Source of the DNA: Pandoraea pneumonica
GTDB taxonomy: Bacteria; Pseudomonadota; Gammaproteobacteria; Burkholderiales; Burkholderiaceae
Reading direction: 5' to 3'
Length of the DNA: 64,000 nucleotides
Assembly: GCF_902459645.1 (NCBI RefSeq)
Contig: NZ_CABPSK010000001.1
Coordinates: forward strand, 310,001-374,000
In this document: positions 1-8,974 of the stretch, one piece after another
Layout of the letters: every line of letters starts with the position of its first letter
Position numbering within the stretch: position 1 is the stretch's first letter
Notes under the pieces: model-generated
Told to the model about the DNA's origin: nothing
The model's input: the letters and a program-made list of their open reading frames with translations, nothing else
Databases searched by the model: none
Program-made: the position numbers and the translations under genes

Positions 1-20
1 CATTTACGACTTTTCATCAC

Positions 21-1571
21 TTATCGAGCGGCGACGGTAGCGGGATTCACCACAGCCGCCACCGGCGCCGCTGCGTCAGGCGCAGGCTGTGCCGCTGGCA
101 CGTCACCCCAGCCGCCACCCAGCGCGCGGATCAAGTTGACGGTCGACACGGCTTGCGCACCGGCCAACTGCACCGCGCTGCGCTGCGCCTGCAACACCGT
201 GCGCTCCGCATCGATGACATCCAGATACGCAATCGAGCCTTCCTTATATTGCGTGCGCGAGAGTTGCGCGGCACGGTTCGACGCCTTCACGGCATCGTCC
301 TGAGCGCGCGTCTGCTCGGCAAGCAATCGCAGGTTCGACAGGTTGTCTTCAACGTCACGGAACGCCACGAGCACTTGCTGGCGATAGTTCGCGACATCTT
401 CTTCGTACTGCGCACGGGCACGCGACAGATTGCCGCTGCGCGCACCGCCGTCGAAGATCGGCAGCGAGAGCAAACCGCCCACGGCCGGGCCGAGCAAGAA
501 CGTACGGCTCGACCAGTTGAACAAGTCGCCCAGCGTCGCCGCCTCAAACCCGCCCGAACCCGTCAACGACAGCGACGGGAAGAACGCGGCCTTCGCCACA
601 CCGATACGCGCATTGGCGGCTGCCATCGCACGTTCCGCTGCCGCGATATCCGGGCGGCGCTCCAGCAGGGCCGAAGGCAAACCGGCCGGAATCCGCACGT
701 TCACCGGCACCAACGGCGTCGGCGTGTACGAGAACTCTGCGGGCGTCTTACCCAGCAGAATCGCGAGGCTGTGTTCCGACGCAGCACGAAGGCGCGCCAC
801 GGCTAGCGAATCCGACTGCGCCGTGGCCAACTCAGCCTTGGCGCGCGCCACGTCCAACTCGTCGATATCGCCTTCCGTGAAACGGCGCTGCACCAGCTTC
901 AGCGCATCTTCACGAAGCTTCACGGTCTGCGTGTACAGCGCCTGTTCAGCGTCGAGCTCACGCAGGTTGAAGTAGTTCTGCGCCACGTCGGCTTGCAAGG
1001 CGAGCTGCACCGAGCGGTACAGCGCTTCGCTTTGCTCGGCGTCCGCGCGGGCGGCGGCCACGTTATCCGACACGCGGCCGAACAGATCCACTTCGTATCC
1101 CACGCTCGCCTGAGCACGCCACAGCGTGTACGGCGCGATGTTGTTGCCGTCCGGCTGCAACTGCGAGGCGGGAGAGATCTTCTGACGCGTCGGGCCGAAG
1201 CCTGCATCGAGCGTCGGGAAGAGGGCGGCGCGAGCCTGACGCTGCACGCCGCGCGCTTCCTTCACACGCGCCGCAGCAGCGGCCAGATTCTGGTTGGCAG
1301 CGAGCGCATCCTCTTCGAGCTTGTCGAGCGTCGCGTCGCCGAACACCTTCCACCATTCACCGCGCGCCACCGCTTCCGACGGCTGCGCGGTCTTCCACGT
1401 GCCCGCGTCGGCAGCCGACAGCGGGGCATCTTCCTTGAACGCCGTCGGCGTGCCTTTATCGGTCACCTTCGGCACTTCATACGTGGGGGCCATCGAGCAG
1501 CCCGCCACCACCAGCAGCGTGGCGAGCAAGCCCGAAACACCCAGACTGCGTTTAATCCATTGCGATTGCAT
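21..1571 (-). CDS. opcM: RND efflux outer-membrane channel lipoprotein (OpcM/OprC-like, NodT family)
   Basis: This is the outer-membrane channel of a tripartite drug efflux pump, 516 aa from the chosen start. The N-terminus is a lipoprotein signal ending in a VAGC lipobox, so the mature protein should be acylated on that Cys. The rest has the duplicated alpha-barrel/beta-barrel pattern of OprM and NodT channels, with the two repeats near residues 70-280 and 290-480 and a long Ala/Gln-rich coiled-coil content. An alternative ATG lies 9 nt upstream (1580). I prefer 1571 because an AGGA sits about 8 nt before it. The gene follows the pump gene by a few nt and is the last of the operon in view. 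An Ala/Pro-rich tail closes the protein. Family certain; the specific OpcM name rests on operon order. Confidence 0.93.
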   Translation of the reverse strand: MQSQWIKRSLGVSGLLATLLVVAGCSMAPTYEVPKVTDKGTPTAFKEDAPLSAADAGTWKTAQPSEAVARGEWWKVFGDATLDKLEEDALAANQNLAAAAARVKEARGVQRQARAALFPTLDAGFGPTRQKISPASQLQPDGNNIAPYTLWRAQASVGYEVDLFGRVSDNVAAARADAEQSEALYRSVQLALQADVAQNYFNLRELDAEQALYTQTVKLREDALKLVQRRFTEGDIDELDVARAKAELATAQSDSLAVARLRAASEHSLAILLGKTPAEFSYTPTPLVPVNVRIPAGLPSALLERRPDIAAAERAMAAANARIGVAKAAFFPSLSLTGSGGFEAATLGDLFNWSSRTFLLGPAVGGLLSLPIFDGGARSGNLSRARAQYEEDVANYRQQVLVAFRDVEDNLSNLRLLAEQTRAQDDAVKASNRAAQLSRTQYKEGSIAYLDVIDAERTVLQAQRSAVQLAGAQAVSTVNLIRALGGGWGDVPAAQPAPDAAAPVAAVVNPATVAAR

Positions 1572-1583
1572 GATTGGCATCCT

Positions 1584-4500
1584 TCAGACTTCGGCCTTGA
1601 CGTTGGTGGGCATGGTCGACGCGTGCGCACTATGCAGCGGCTTCTTGCCAGCCAGCGTACGCAGCAGCACGTAGAACACCGGCGTCAGCACCAGACCGAA
1701 CCCGGTCACGCCGATCATGCCGAAGAACACGGCCACACCCATGGCATGACGCATTTCCGAACCCGCGCCGGTCGACATCACCAGCGGCACCACACCCATG
1801 ATGAACGCGATAGACGTCATCAAAATCGGGCGCAGACGCAGGCGGCTGGCTTCAATTGCCGCAGCCACGGCCGAGCGGCCTTGCATTTCCAGTTCCCGCG
1901 CAAATTCCACGATCAGAATCGCGTTCTTCGCCGACAACCCCACCAGCACCATCAAACCGATCTGCGTGAAGATGTTGTTATCTCCGCCCGTCAGCCACAC
2001 ACCGAACAGCGCAGACATGATGCTCATCGGCACGATCATGATCACGGCCAGCGGCAGCGTCAGGCTCTCGTACTGCGCAGCGAGCACCAGGAACACCAGC
2101 AGCACCGAGATCGGGAACACCCACAGCGCCGAGTCGCCCGCCAGAATTTGCTGATACGTCAGGTCGGTCCATTCGAACTTCACACCGCGCGGCAGGGTTT
2201 CAGCAGCAATCTTCTCGACCGCAGCCTGTGCCTGACCCGACGAGTAACCCGGAGCCGGACCACCGTTGATGTCAGCCGCCGTGTAGCCGTTGTAGCGCAC
2301 CACCATTTCCGGGCCGTACGTCGGCGTGACCTTCACCAGCGACGACAGCGGCACCATGTCACCCGAGCTGTTACGCGTCTTGAGCAGACCGATATCGTCG
2401 GCGTGAGCACGGAACGGCGCGTCGGCTTGCACTCGCACTTGATACACGCGGCCGAACTTGTTGAAGTCGTTCACGTACAGCGAGCCGAGGTAAATCTGCA
2501 TGGTGTCGAACACGTCGGTGATCGGCACGCCGAGCTGCTTGGCTTTGATGCGGTCGAGATCCACGTTCAGTTGCGGCACGTTGATCTGGTACGACGAGAA
2601 CGTCGGGCCCAGTTCCTTCGTCTGCGAGGCCTTCTTGATGAACGCTTGCGTTGCATCGTTGAGGGCTTCGTAGCCGAGCGCGCCACGGTCTTCCACTTGC
2701 AGCTTGAAGCCGCCGAGCGTACCCAGGCCCATCACCGGCGGGGGCGGGAACACGGCGATGAACGAGTCCTTGTTCTTCTGGTACTCCGCATTCAACTTCG
2801 CGGCGATCGCACCGGCCGACAGCGACTTGTCCTTACGCTGGTCGAACGGCTTGAGCGTGACGAACACGATGCCTGCCGACGACGAGTTGGTGAAGCCGTT
2901 GACGGACATCCCCGGGAACGACACAGCGCTCTTCACACCAGGCGTCTTCAGTGCGATTTCCGACATATCGCGGATCACCTTGTCGGTGCGATCGAGCGAC
3001 GCGCCGTTGGGCAACTGGGCAAACGCGATCAGATACTCCTTGTCCTGCGCGGGCACGAAGCCACCCGGGACCACCTTGCCGAGCAATACCGTGATGCCGA
3101 TCAGTACCGCGAAGAGCGCCATCATGACGGCCTTGCGACCGATCACGCGGGTCACACCCTGACCGTACTTCTCCGAGCCGCGATGGAAGACGCGGTTGAA
3201 CGCACCAAAGAAGCCACCGAGATAACGGTTCATCTGACGCGTCAGCCAATCGGGCTTAGCGTGATGGTCCTTGAGCAGCAGGGCGGCCATGGCCGGCGAG
3301 AGCGTCAGCGAGTTGAAGGCCGAGATCACCGTCGAGATGGCGATGGTCATGGCGAACTGCTTATAGAACTGACCCGTCAGACCCGACATGAAAGCCAGCG
3401 GTACGAACACGGCCACGAGCGTGAGCGCAATCGCGATAATCGGACCGCTCACTTCCCGCATGGCCTGATACGTCGCTTCCTTCGGTGAGAGTCCGGCCGC
3501 AATATTCCGCTCGACGTTTTCCACCACCACGATCGCATCGTCCACCACGATACCGATCGCGAGCACCATCCCGAACAACGACAACGCGTTGATCGAATAG
3601 CCGAAGCCGAGCAGCAGGGCGAACGTACCGACGATCGACACCGGCACCGCGAGCAGCGGGATGATCGACGCACGCCACGTTTGCAGGAACACGATCACCA
3701 CCAGCACCACCAGCGCAATCGCTTCGAGCAGCGTGTGCACCACGGCCGAGATCGACGAACGCACGAACTGCGTCGGGTCGTACTCGATGCGGTATTCCAC
3801 GCCCGGCGGCATATCTTTTTGCAGATCGGCCATCGCTGCGCGGACGTCGTCCGAGATTTGCAGCGAGTTCGCACCCGGCGATTGGTTGATACCCAGACCC
3901 ACGGCGGGCTTGTTGTCGAGCAACGAGCGCAGGCTGTACGACGACGCGTCGAGCTGCACGCGGGCCACATCGCCCAGATGCGTCACCGCACCGTCAGGCG
4001 AGGTCTTCAGGATGATGTCGCGGAACTCTTCTTCCGTATTCAGTCGGCCACGCGCATTCACGTTCAGTTGCAGCGGGGTATTCGGGCCAGCAGGGGTTGC
4101 GCCGATCACACCGGCAGCTACCTGCACGTTCTGCTCGCGAATCGCCTTCACCACGTCCGAAGCCGTGAGGCCGCGCTGGGCAACCTTCGCCGGGTCGAGC
4201 CAGACACGCATCGAGTAGTCGCCTGCGCCCCACAACTGCACTTCACCGACGCCCTTGATACGCGAGAGGCGATCCTTGACGTTGATGAGCGCGTAGTTGC
4301 GCAGGTAGGTCATGTCGTAGCGATCGTTCGGCGAGATCAGGTGCACCACCATCGTGAGCGTCGGCGACGACTTGATGGTCGTCACGCCAAGGCGCTGCAC
4401 GTCGTCCGGCAGGCGCGGCAGCGCTTGCGAGACACGGTTTTGCACGAGCTGCTGCGCCTTGTCGGGGTCGGTGCCCAGACGGAAGGTCACGGTCGTGGTC

Positions 4501-4769
4501 AGGTTGCCGTCGCTGTTGGCTTGCGACTGCATGTACAGCATGTTTTCCACACCGTTGATCTGCTCTTCGAGCGGCGAAGCCACCGTCTCAGCGATCACCT
4601 TCGGGTTGGCGCCGGGATACTGGGCGTGCACGACGACCGACGGCGGTACCACTTCCGGGTATTCCGAAATCGGCAGCTGGAACACGGCGATTAAGCCTGC
4701 CAGCAGCGTGATGACCGAGAGCACCCCTGCGAAGATAGGTCGGTCGATAAAGAATTTTGAGATGTTCAT
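1584..4769 (-). CDS. ceoB: RND multidrug efflux inner-membrane transporter (CeoB/BpeF-like, HAE1)
   Basis: This is the proton-driven pump subunit, 1061 aa, the usual length for AcrB/MexB-type HAE1 transporters. It begins with the typical MNISKFFIDRPIFAGV, has two large periplasmic loops and two sets of transmembrane helices. The helix-4 motif GIVVDDAIVVVENVER carries the paired Asp residues of the proton relay, and the second half has the matching GLSAKNAILIVEFARE segment. It lies between adaptor and channel genes on the same strand, as in ceoAB-opcM of Burkholderia cenocepacia and bpeEF-oprC of B. pseudomallei. Those pumps are known to export chloramphenicol, trimethoprim and fluoroquinolones; that range is assumed here, not shown. 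The gene is complete with no frameshift. Confidence 0.95.
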   Translation of the reverse strand: MNISKFFIDRPIFAGVLSVITLLAGLIAVFQLPISEYPEVVPPSVVVHAQYPGANPKVIAETVASPLEEQINGVENMLYMQSQANSDGNLTTTVTFRLGTDPDKAQQLVQNRVSQALPRLPDDVQRLGVTTIKSSPTLTMVVHLISPNDRYDMTYLRNYALINVKDRLSRIKGVGEVQLWGAGDYSMRVWLDPAKVAQRGLTASDVVKAIREQNVQVAAGVIGATPAGPNTPLQLNVNARGRLNTEEEFRDIILKTSPDGAVTHLGDVARVQLDASSYSLRSLLDNKPAVGLGINQSPGANSLQISDDVRAAMADLQKDMPPGVEYRIEYDPTQFVRSSISAVVHTLLEAIALVVLVVIVFLQTWRASIIPLLAVPVSIVGTFALLLGFGYSINALSLFGMVLAIGIVVDDAIVVVENVERNIAAGLSPKEATYQAMREVSGPIIAIALTLVAVFVPLAFMSGLTGQFYKQFAMTIAISTVISAFNSLTLSPAMAALLLKDHHAKPDWLTRQMNRYLGGFFGAFNRVFHRGSEKYGQGVTRVIGRKAVMMALFAVLIGITVLLGKVVPGGFVPAQDKEYLIAFAQLPNGASLDRTDKVIRDMSEIALKTPGVKSAVSFPGMSVNGFTNSSSAGIVFVTLKPFDQRKDKSLSAGAIAAKLNAEYQKNKDSFIAVFPPPPVMGLGTLGGFKLQVEDRGALGYEALNDATQAFIKKASQTKELGPTFSSYQINVPQLNVDLDRIKAKQLGVPITDVFDTMQIYLGSLYVNDFNKFGRVYQVRVQADAPFRAHADDIGLLKTRNSSGDMVPLSSLVKVTPTYGPEMVVRYNGYTAADINGGPAPGYSSGQAQAAVEKIAAETLPRGVKFEWTDLTYQQILAGDSALWVFPISVLLVFLVLAAQYESLTLPLAVIMIVPMSIMSALFGVWLTGGDNNIFTQIGLMVLVGLSAKNAILIVEFARELEMQGRSAVAAAIEASRLRLRPILMTSIAFIMGVVPLVMSTGAGSEMRHAMGVAVFFGMIGVTGFGLVLTPVFYVLLRTLAGKKPLHSAHASTMPTNVKAEV

Positions 4770-4833
4770 TACGAAACTCTGTGGTGTCGTTCAGCGTGTA
4801 ATTCGTGACGGTGCCAAGTCAGCCAAGTCAGCA

Positions 4834-6183
4834 TTACGAGCGCTTCGCCGTCGTGTCGGCCGAAGCCGATTTAGCGGCCGGTTGAGCGGCTGAATGCGCG
4901 GCTGAATTCGCCGCCGCGGCCTTCGCCGGGGCTTTGGCGTCGTTCTGCGAAGTCGTCTGCGGGGCGGCGTTCACTGCGCTGGCCGGGTTGGCGGCCAGGG
5001 CCGGTGCCACGATGTCGTGCGCGTCGCCGGTGTCGCCAGCCATCTTCACGGCCTTCGGCGTGACCGGGTCGCCCGGGCGCACGCGTTGCAGACCGTTGAC
5101 GACAATGCGCTCGCCTTCCTTCAGACCACCGGCAATCTCGACGAGCCCGCCATGGCGCTCACCCAACTGCACGTCGCGGTACTGCACCTTGTTGGCGTTG
5201 TCGACCACCAGCACGAACTTCTTGCTCTGGTCGGTGCCGACGGCGGCTTCGTCGATCAACAGCGCCGGGTGCGGCTCGCCGCCACCGACGCGAATGCGTG
5301 CATACAGGCCCGGGACGAGCGCGCCATCGGCGTTGTCGAAGCGAGCGCGCACGCGGATCGTGCCCGACGTGGTGTCGAAGCGGTTATCGACCGAGTACAC
5401 CGTGCCTTTACGCGAGAAGCCCGACTCGTTGGCGAGACCGAGATCGACCGGCACGCTGCTGGTTTTGGCCGTGTCGCGCGAGAGGTAGCGCAGGTACGTC
5501 TGTTCATCCACATCGAACGAGGCGTAGATCGGCGAGACCGACACCACCGTGGTCAGCGCAGGCGATTGCGCGCCCGCCGACACGGTGTTGCCCACGGTGA
5601 TTTCCGCACGCGAGACGCGTCCGGCCACCGGCGCCACGATCTGCGTGTAGCCGAGGTTGATGCGTGCGGTTTCCAGTGCGGCGCGCGCGGCCTTCACGTT
5701 GGCGACGGCTTCACGTGCCGCGTTTTCCTTCTGATCGAAGTCCTTCTTCGCGATGGCGTTATCCGCGATCAGTCGGTTGGCACGGGCGAGGTCGGTGCTG
5801 GTGAAGACGTCGCGCGCTTGTGCCGAAGCCAGTTGCGCTTCGGCGCGATCGACTTCCGCCGCATACGGGCGCGGGTCGATGGTGAAGAGCGCGTCGCCCT
5901 TCTTCACGAGCTGGCCGTCCTTGAAATGAACGGCGGTGATGGTGCCTGACACGAGCGGCTTGATATCGACGCGATCCACGGCGTCGAGGCGGCCGGAATA
6001 GCTTTGCCAGTCGGTCACCGTGCGCGAGATCACGCTGGCAACGTCGACTTCGACAGTCGGCATGACTTGGGCGGCCGGCGGCGTGCTGGCATCGACACGC
6101 ACGACAGTGAGCGTGCCGATAGCCAAGAGCGCCAACGTAGCGGCGGCGGCGATGATGACGGGTTTGCGAGCGAGGGTGGTCAT
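4834..6183 (-). CDS. ceoA: RND periplasmic adaptor (membrane fusion) protein (CeoA/BpeE-like)
   Basis: Periplasmic adaptor linking pump and channel, 449 aa. It has an N-terminal membrane anchor or signal (MTTLARKPVIIAAAATLALL) and then biotinyl-lipoyl, alpha-hairpin and beta-barrel parts. The GTITAVHFKDGQLVKKGD and QIVAPVAGRVSRAEI segments are typical of HlyD/AcrA adaptors. I chose the ATG at 6183 because GGAG lies about 10 nt upstream. A GTG at 6213 would give ten more residues and a 4-nt overlap with the preceding hydrolase. The last ~45 residues are an Ala/Lys/Ser-rich low-complexity tail, longer than in most AcrA proteins. The pump gene follows after a 64-nt gap. Confidence 0.93.
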   Translation of the reverse strand: MTTLARKPVIIAAAATLALLAIGTLTVVRVDASTPPAAQVMPTVEVDVASVISRTVTDWQSYSGRLDAVDRVDIKPLVSGTITAVHFKDGQLVKKGDALFTIDPRPYAAEVDRAEAQLASAQARDVFTSTDLARANRLIADNAIAKKDFDQKENAAREAVANVKAARAALETARINLGYTQIVAPVAGRVSRAEITVGNTVSAGAQSPALTTVVSVSPIYASFDVDEQTYLRYLSRDTAKTSSVPVDLGLANESGFSRKGTVYSVDNRFDTTSGTIRVRARFDNADGALVPGLYARIRVGGGEPHPALLIDEAAVGTDQSKKFVLVVDNANKVQYRDVQLGERHGGLVEIAGGLKEGERIVVNGLQRVRPGDPVTPKAVKMAGDTGDAHDIVAPALAANPASAVNAAPQTTSQNDAKAPAKAAAANSAAHSAAQPAAKSASADTTAKRS

Positions 6184-6209
6184 TATTGAAATCTCCGGAA
6201 CGGATGGAC

Positions 6210-7130
6210 TCACTGGGTAGAGCCAGCGGCAGGCGGTGCCAGCCGGCGTGTCAGGAAGGCGGCTACCTCGCGTAGTGCAGCGGGCAAGGCGGCCAGGCCG
6301 TGATGGGACGCGCTCAAATGGCGCGTGACTTGCGTCGGCACGCCGGCCGCGATGAGTTCGGCAGCGTATTTTTCAGCTTCGACGTGGAGCAGGTCGTGTT
6401 CGGCAGAGGCGATCAGCGTGGGCGGCAAGCCCCCCAGGCGACGCGATTCGAGCGGCGCGGCATACGGATGCAAGCGCTGCGTGGCATGCGGCAGGTAGGC
6501 GCGATAGCACTTGGCGCATTCGCTCGCTTCGATGTCGCTGGGCGTGCGGGCGTTGGCTAGGCGCGTCATGCTCGGGTCGAGCAGCGGGGCGAGCAGGGCT
6601 TGCGCCGAGATCGTGACTTCGCCGCGGTCGCGGGCAATCATCGTGAGCGACGTGGCGATGTTGCCGCCCGAGTCGTGACCGGCCACTGCCAGACGGCGCG
6701 GGCTGGCACCATAGCGGCGGGCGTGGCGTTGCACCCAGAGGGCAGCGCACCAAGCGTCTTCCGGCGCAGCGGGAAACGGGAATTCGGGGGCCAGCGAATA
6801 GGCGACCGACACCACCAGCGCAGGCACGTGCGTGGCGAGGTAACGGGCGGCGGCGTCGCCGTCGTCGAGCGTGCCCGTGCAAAAGCCGCCGCCGTGGAAA
6901 TACAACACGGTGGGCAGGTGCGCTTCTAGCGGCACGACGACGCCGGGCTCGCCCGTCTGGGCAGGATGGCTATCTTTCGCAGCTTTCGCCGACTTCCCGG
7001 GCTTCGCCACCGGACGGTACAGGCGCAGCGTCAGCGGGCCGACATGGCCGGCAATGCTGACATCTTCGATGCGCAGTCCGTCGCTGGTTTGGCTGGCGTG
7101 GCCCGATTGCGACTTGGCGTTAGCAGACAT
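6210..7130 (-). CDS. llpE: alpha/beta hydrolase, HSL-type (LlpE-like, efflux operon leader gene)
   Basis: 306 aa alpha/beta hydrolase of the hormone-sensitive-lipase family. The oxyanion-hole motif YFHGGGFCTG lies near residue 95. The nucleophile elbow GHDSGGN is near residue 165, where most relatives have GDSAGG. The C-terminal half has a candidate acid (SAEHDLLHVEAE) and His (SASHHGLA). It is the first gene of the efflux operon and its stop lies 26 nt before the adaptor start. The llpE lipase-like gene occupies this place in the Burkholderia ceo operon, where its function is unknown. No signal peptide is visible, so it is probably cytoplasmic. The hydrolase call is firm; a role in drug handling is inference. 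Confidence 0.88.
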   Translation of the reverse strand: MSANAKSQSGHASQTSDGLRIEDVSIAGHVGPLTLRLYRPVAKPGKSAKAAKDSHPAQTGEPGVVVPLEAHLPTVLYFHGGGFCTGTLDDGDAAARYLATHVPALVVSVAYSLAPEFPFPAAPEDAWCAALWVQRHARRYGASPRRLAVAGHDSGGNIATSLTMIARDRGEVTISAQALLAPLLDPSMTRLANARTPSDIEASECAKCYRAYLPHATQRLHPYAAPLESRRLGGLPPTLIASAEHDLLHVEAEKYAAELIAAGVPTQVTRHLSASHHGLAALPAALREVAAFLTRRLAPPAAGSTQ

Positions 7131-7371
7131 ATTGGCTTCGGGCTCGCGTGAGCGACGCCCCTCTGGTGACTTTCGATGGAGCGAAGTCTAGAGGCCACGC
7201 ACATTGGGATAAACGCCTATAATTTGGCAACACTGTTCGGTCAGTTCGACTAATCGGCGCCTGCCTTGTGGTTATTGGCTTATGCCGCCGACCAATATGC
7301 TTATATTTTTGCGATTGGCGCGAAAACGTCGGCTTGACCAGTGCAACAGCGTTTTCACTGGGGAAAACATC
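7131..7371. promoter_or_regulatory. divergent control region between efflux operon and LysR gene
   Basis: Non-coding 241 bp between two divergent genes. It contains a perfect TATAAT at 7218-7223 on the + strand without a convincing -35, and repeated ATTGG/TTGGC words on both strands. A LysR regulator normally binds such a region and controls both itself and the neighbouring operon. I cannot assign the exact operator or transcription starts. Confidence 0.45.
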
Positions 7372-8388
7372 ATGGATCGCTTGCAAGCGATGCAGGTCTT
7401 TACGCGGGTGGTCGAAGCGAACAGCTTCTCGCGCGCTGCCGACAATCTCGGCATGCCGCGCACTTCCGTGACCACCATCATCCAAAATCTCGAGGCGCAT
7501 CTGGGCACGCGGCTGTTGCAGCGCACGACCCGGCGGCTCAACCTCACCCCCGACGGCGCGGCGTATTACGAGCGCTGTCTGCGCATCCTCGCCGACATCG
7601 AAGAGACGGAATCGTCGTTCCGAGAGAGCAGCCAGCGCGTGCGTGGCAAGTTGCGCGTCGACATGCCGGGCTCGCTCGGCAAGCTCGTGGTGTTACCGGC
7701 ACTGTGCGAATTTCATGATCGCTATCCCGAAATCGAACTGATGGTCGGCATGGGCGACAAGCCTGTCGATCTGATTCAGGAAGGGGTGGACTGCGTGCTG
7801 CGCGTGGGCACGTTGCAGGATTCGAGTCTGGTGGCGCGGCGCGTGGGGCTGTTCCAGAGCGTGACGTGTGCGTCGCCGACGTATCTCGAACGCATGGGCA
7901 TGCCGCATACGCTCGAGGATCTGCAACGGCACACGGCCGTGCATTACTTCTCGAGCCGCACGGGTCGGGTCATGGACGAGCAGTTTCTCGTCGATGGCAA
8001 GGAAGTCGACGTCCAAATGCAAGGCTCGGTAGCGGTGAACGATGCCGAGGCGTATCTGCAACTGGGGCTGTCGGGCTTCGGCACGGTGCAGTTGGCGCGC
8101 TTTATGGCGCTGCCGTATCTGCAATCGGGGCAACTGGTGGAGATTCTCCATCAATGGAAACCGCCGCCCATGCCGATTTCGGCGGTCTATCCGCATAATC
8201 GCCATTTGTCGCCTAAAGTTCGCGTATTTGTCGACTTCATCGCCGAACTGTTTGAGCGCTGCCCGCTGCTGCAAGGGCTCGACGAGACGGCTGGCGTGTG
8301 CAAACCGACCGTGGCGGCACCCGATGCGGATGTTCGTTGGGCAACGTCGTACGGCACTGAAATGGCGCCGCAAGAGGTCGTGGTTTGA
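7372..8388 (+). CDS. ceoR: LysR-family regulator of the efflux operon (CeoR/BpeT-like)
   Basis: LysR-type activator, 338 aa. The winged helix-turn-helix is at residues 1-60 (MDRLQAMQVFTRVVEANSF, then SRAADNLGMPRTSVTTIIQ) and is followed by a LysR substrate-binding domain. The ATG at 7372 has GGGGA about 10 nt upstream and gives the normal LysR N-terminus; frames starting further upstream lack support. It is divergent from llpE-ceoA-ceoB-opcM, as ceoR and bpeT are in Burkholderia, so it most likely senses an inducer and activates the pump. The C-terminus runs about 30 residues beyond the usual domain end. Mutations in such regulators are a known route to efflux-mediated resistance. Confidence 0.9.
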   Translation: MDRLQAMQVFTRVVEANSFSRAADNLGMPRTSVTTIIQNLEAHLGTRLLQRTTRRLNLTPDGAAYYERCLRILADIEETESSFRESSQRVRGKLRVDMPGSLGKLVVLPALCEFHDRYPEIELMVGMGDKPVDLIQEGVDCVLRVGTLQDSSLVARRVGLFQSVTCASPTYLERMGMPHTLEDLQRHTAVHYFSSRTGRVMDEQFLVDGKEVDVQMQGSVAVNDAEAYLQLGLSGFGTVQLARFMALPYLQSGQLVEILHQWKPPPMPISAVYPHNRHLSPKVRVFVDFIAELFERCPLLQGLDETAGVCKPTVAAPDADVRWATSYGTEMAPQEVVV

Positions 8389-8936
8389 CGTTGTCGGTGA
8401 CGCCATCGGCGTCGTCAATCACCGTCGTGAAGGTGCGCCCGGCGACGCTTGCCGACGCCGAGGCGCTGCCCACCATCGACCGCGACGCGGGGCAGGTATT
8501 CCGTCGGTTTCCTGAGCTTGCGTGGCTCGCGGACGGTGAAGGGATGCCGGTCGAGCGTCACCGGGCGTTTATCGAGAAGGGCGCGGCGTGGGTCGGCGTT
8601 GACGAAAACGATACGCCGGTCGGTTTTCTCGATGCCGAAGTCGCGGGCGACGAACTTCACGTGTGGGAAATGTCGGTGCATCGCGATTGGCAAGGGCGCG
8701 GCCTTGGCCGTGCGCTGATGGCAGCGGCAAGCGACTACGCGGCACGCACGGGACTGGCGGCGCTCACCCTCACGACGTTTCGCGACGTGCCTTGGAATGG
8801 GCCGTTCTACGAGCGTCTAGGGTTCGCGACAATCCCGTCAACCGAATTGAGCGCAAGGCTCAAGCGAGTCTTGGTGGACGAAGTGGCGGGCGGGTTGCCG
8901 GAAGACCGGCGCTGCGCCATGCGGCGCATTCTGTAG
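8385..8936 (+). CDS. GNAT-family N-acetyltransferase
   Basis: 183 aa acetyltransferase of the GNAT superfamily. The acetyl-CoA pyrophosphate loop reads RDWQGRGLGRALM, preceded by the beta4 strand HVWEMSVH. The later FYERLGFATIP is typical of small-molecule GNAT enzymes. The frame opens with a TTG in a TTGA overlap with the stop of the LysR gene, which suggests translational coupling. A GTG about 45 nt inside is an alternative start. The substrate cannot be told from sequence. Co-transcription with the efflux regulator is possible, but a link with resistance is speculation. Confidence 0.85.
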   Translation: MTLSVTPSASSITVVKVRPATLADAEALPTIDRDAGQVFRRFPELAWLADGEGMPVERHRAFIEKGAAWVGVDENDTPVGFLDAEVAGDELHVWEMSVHRDWQGRGLGRALMAAASDYAARTGLAALTLTTFRDVPWNGPFYERLGFATIPSTELSARLKRVLVDEVAGGLPEDRRCAMRRIL

Positions 8937-8974
8937 AATCACTTTCCCCAAAAGTCTTTCCCGTGGTGCCGCCG

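Noticed and set aside
993-3488. 831-codon open frame antisense to the efflux channel and pump
   Set aside because: Spans two genes on the other strand; composition is typical of an antisense shadow.
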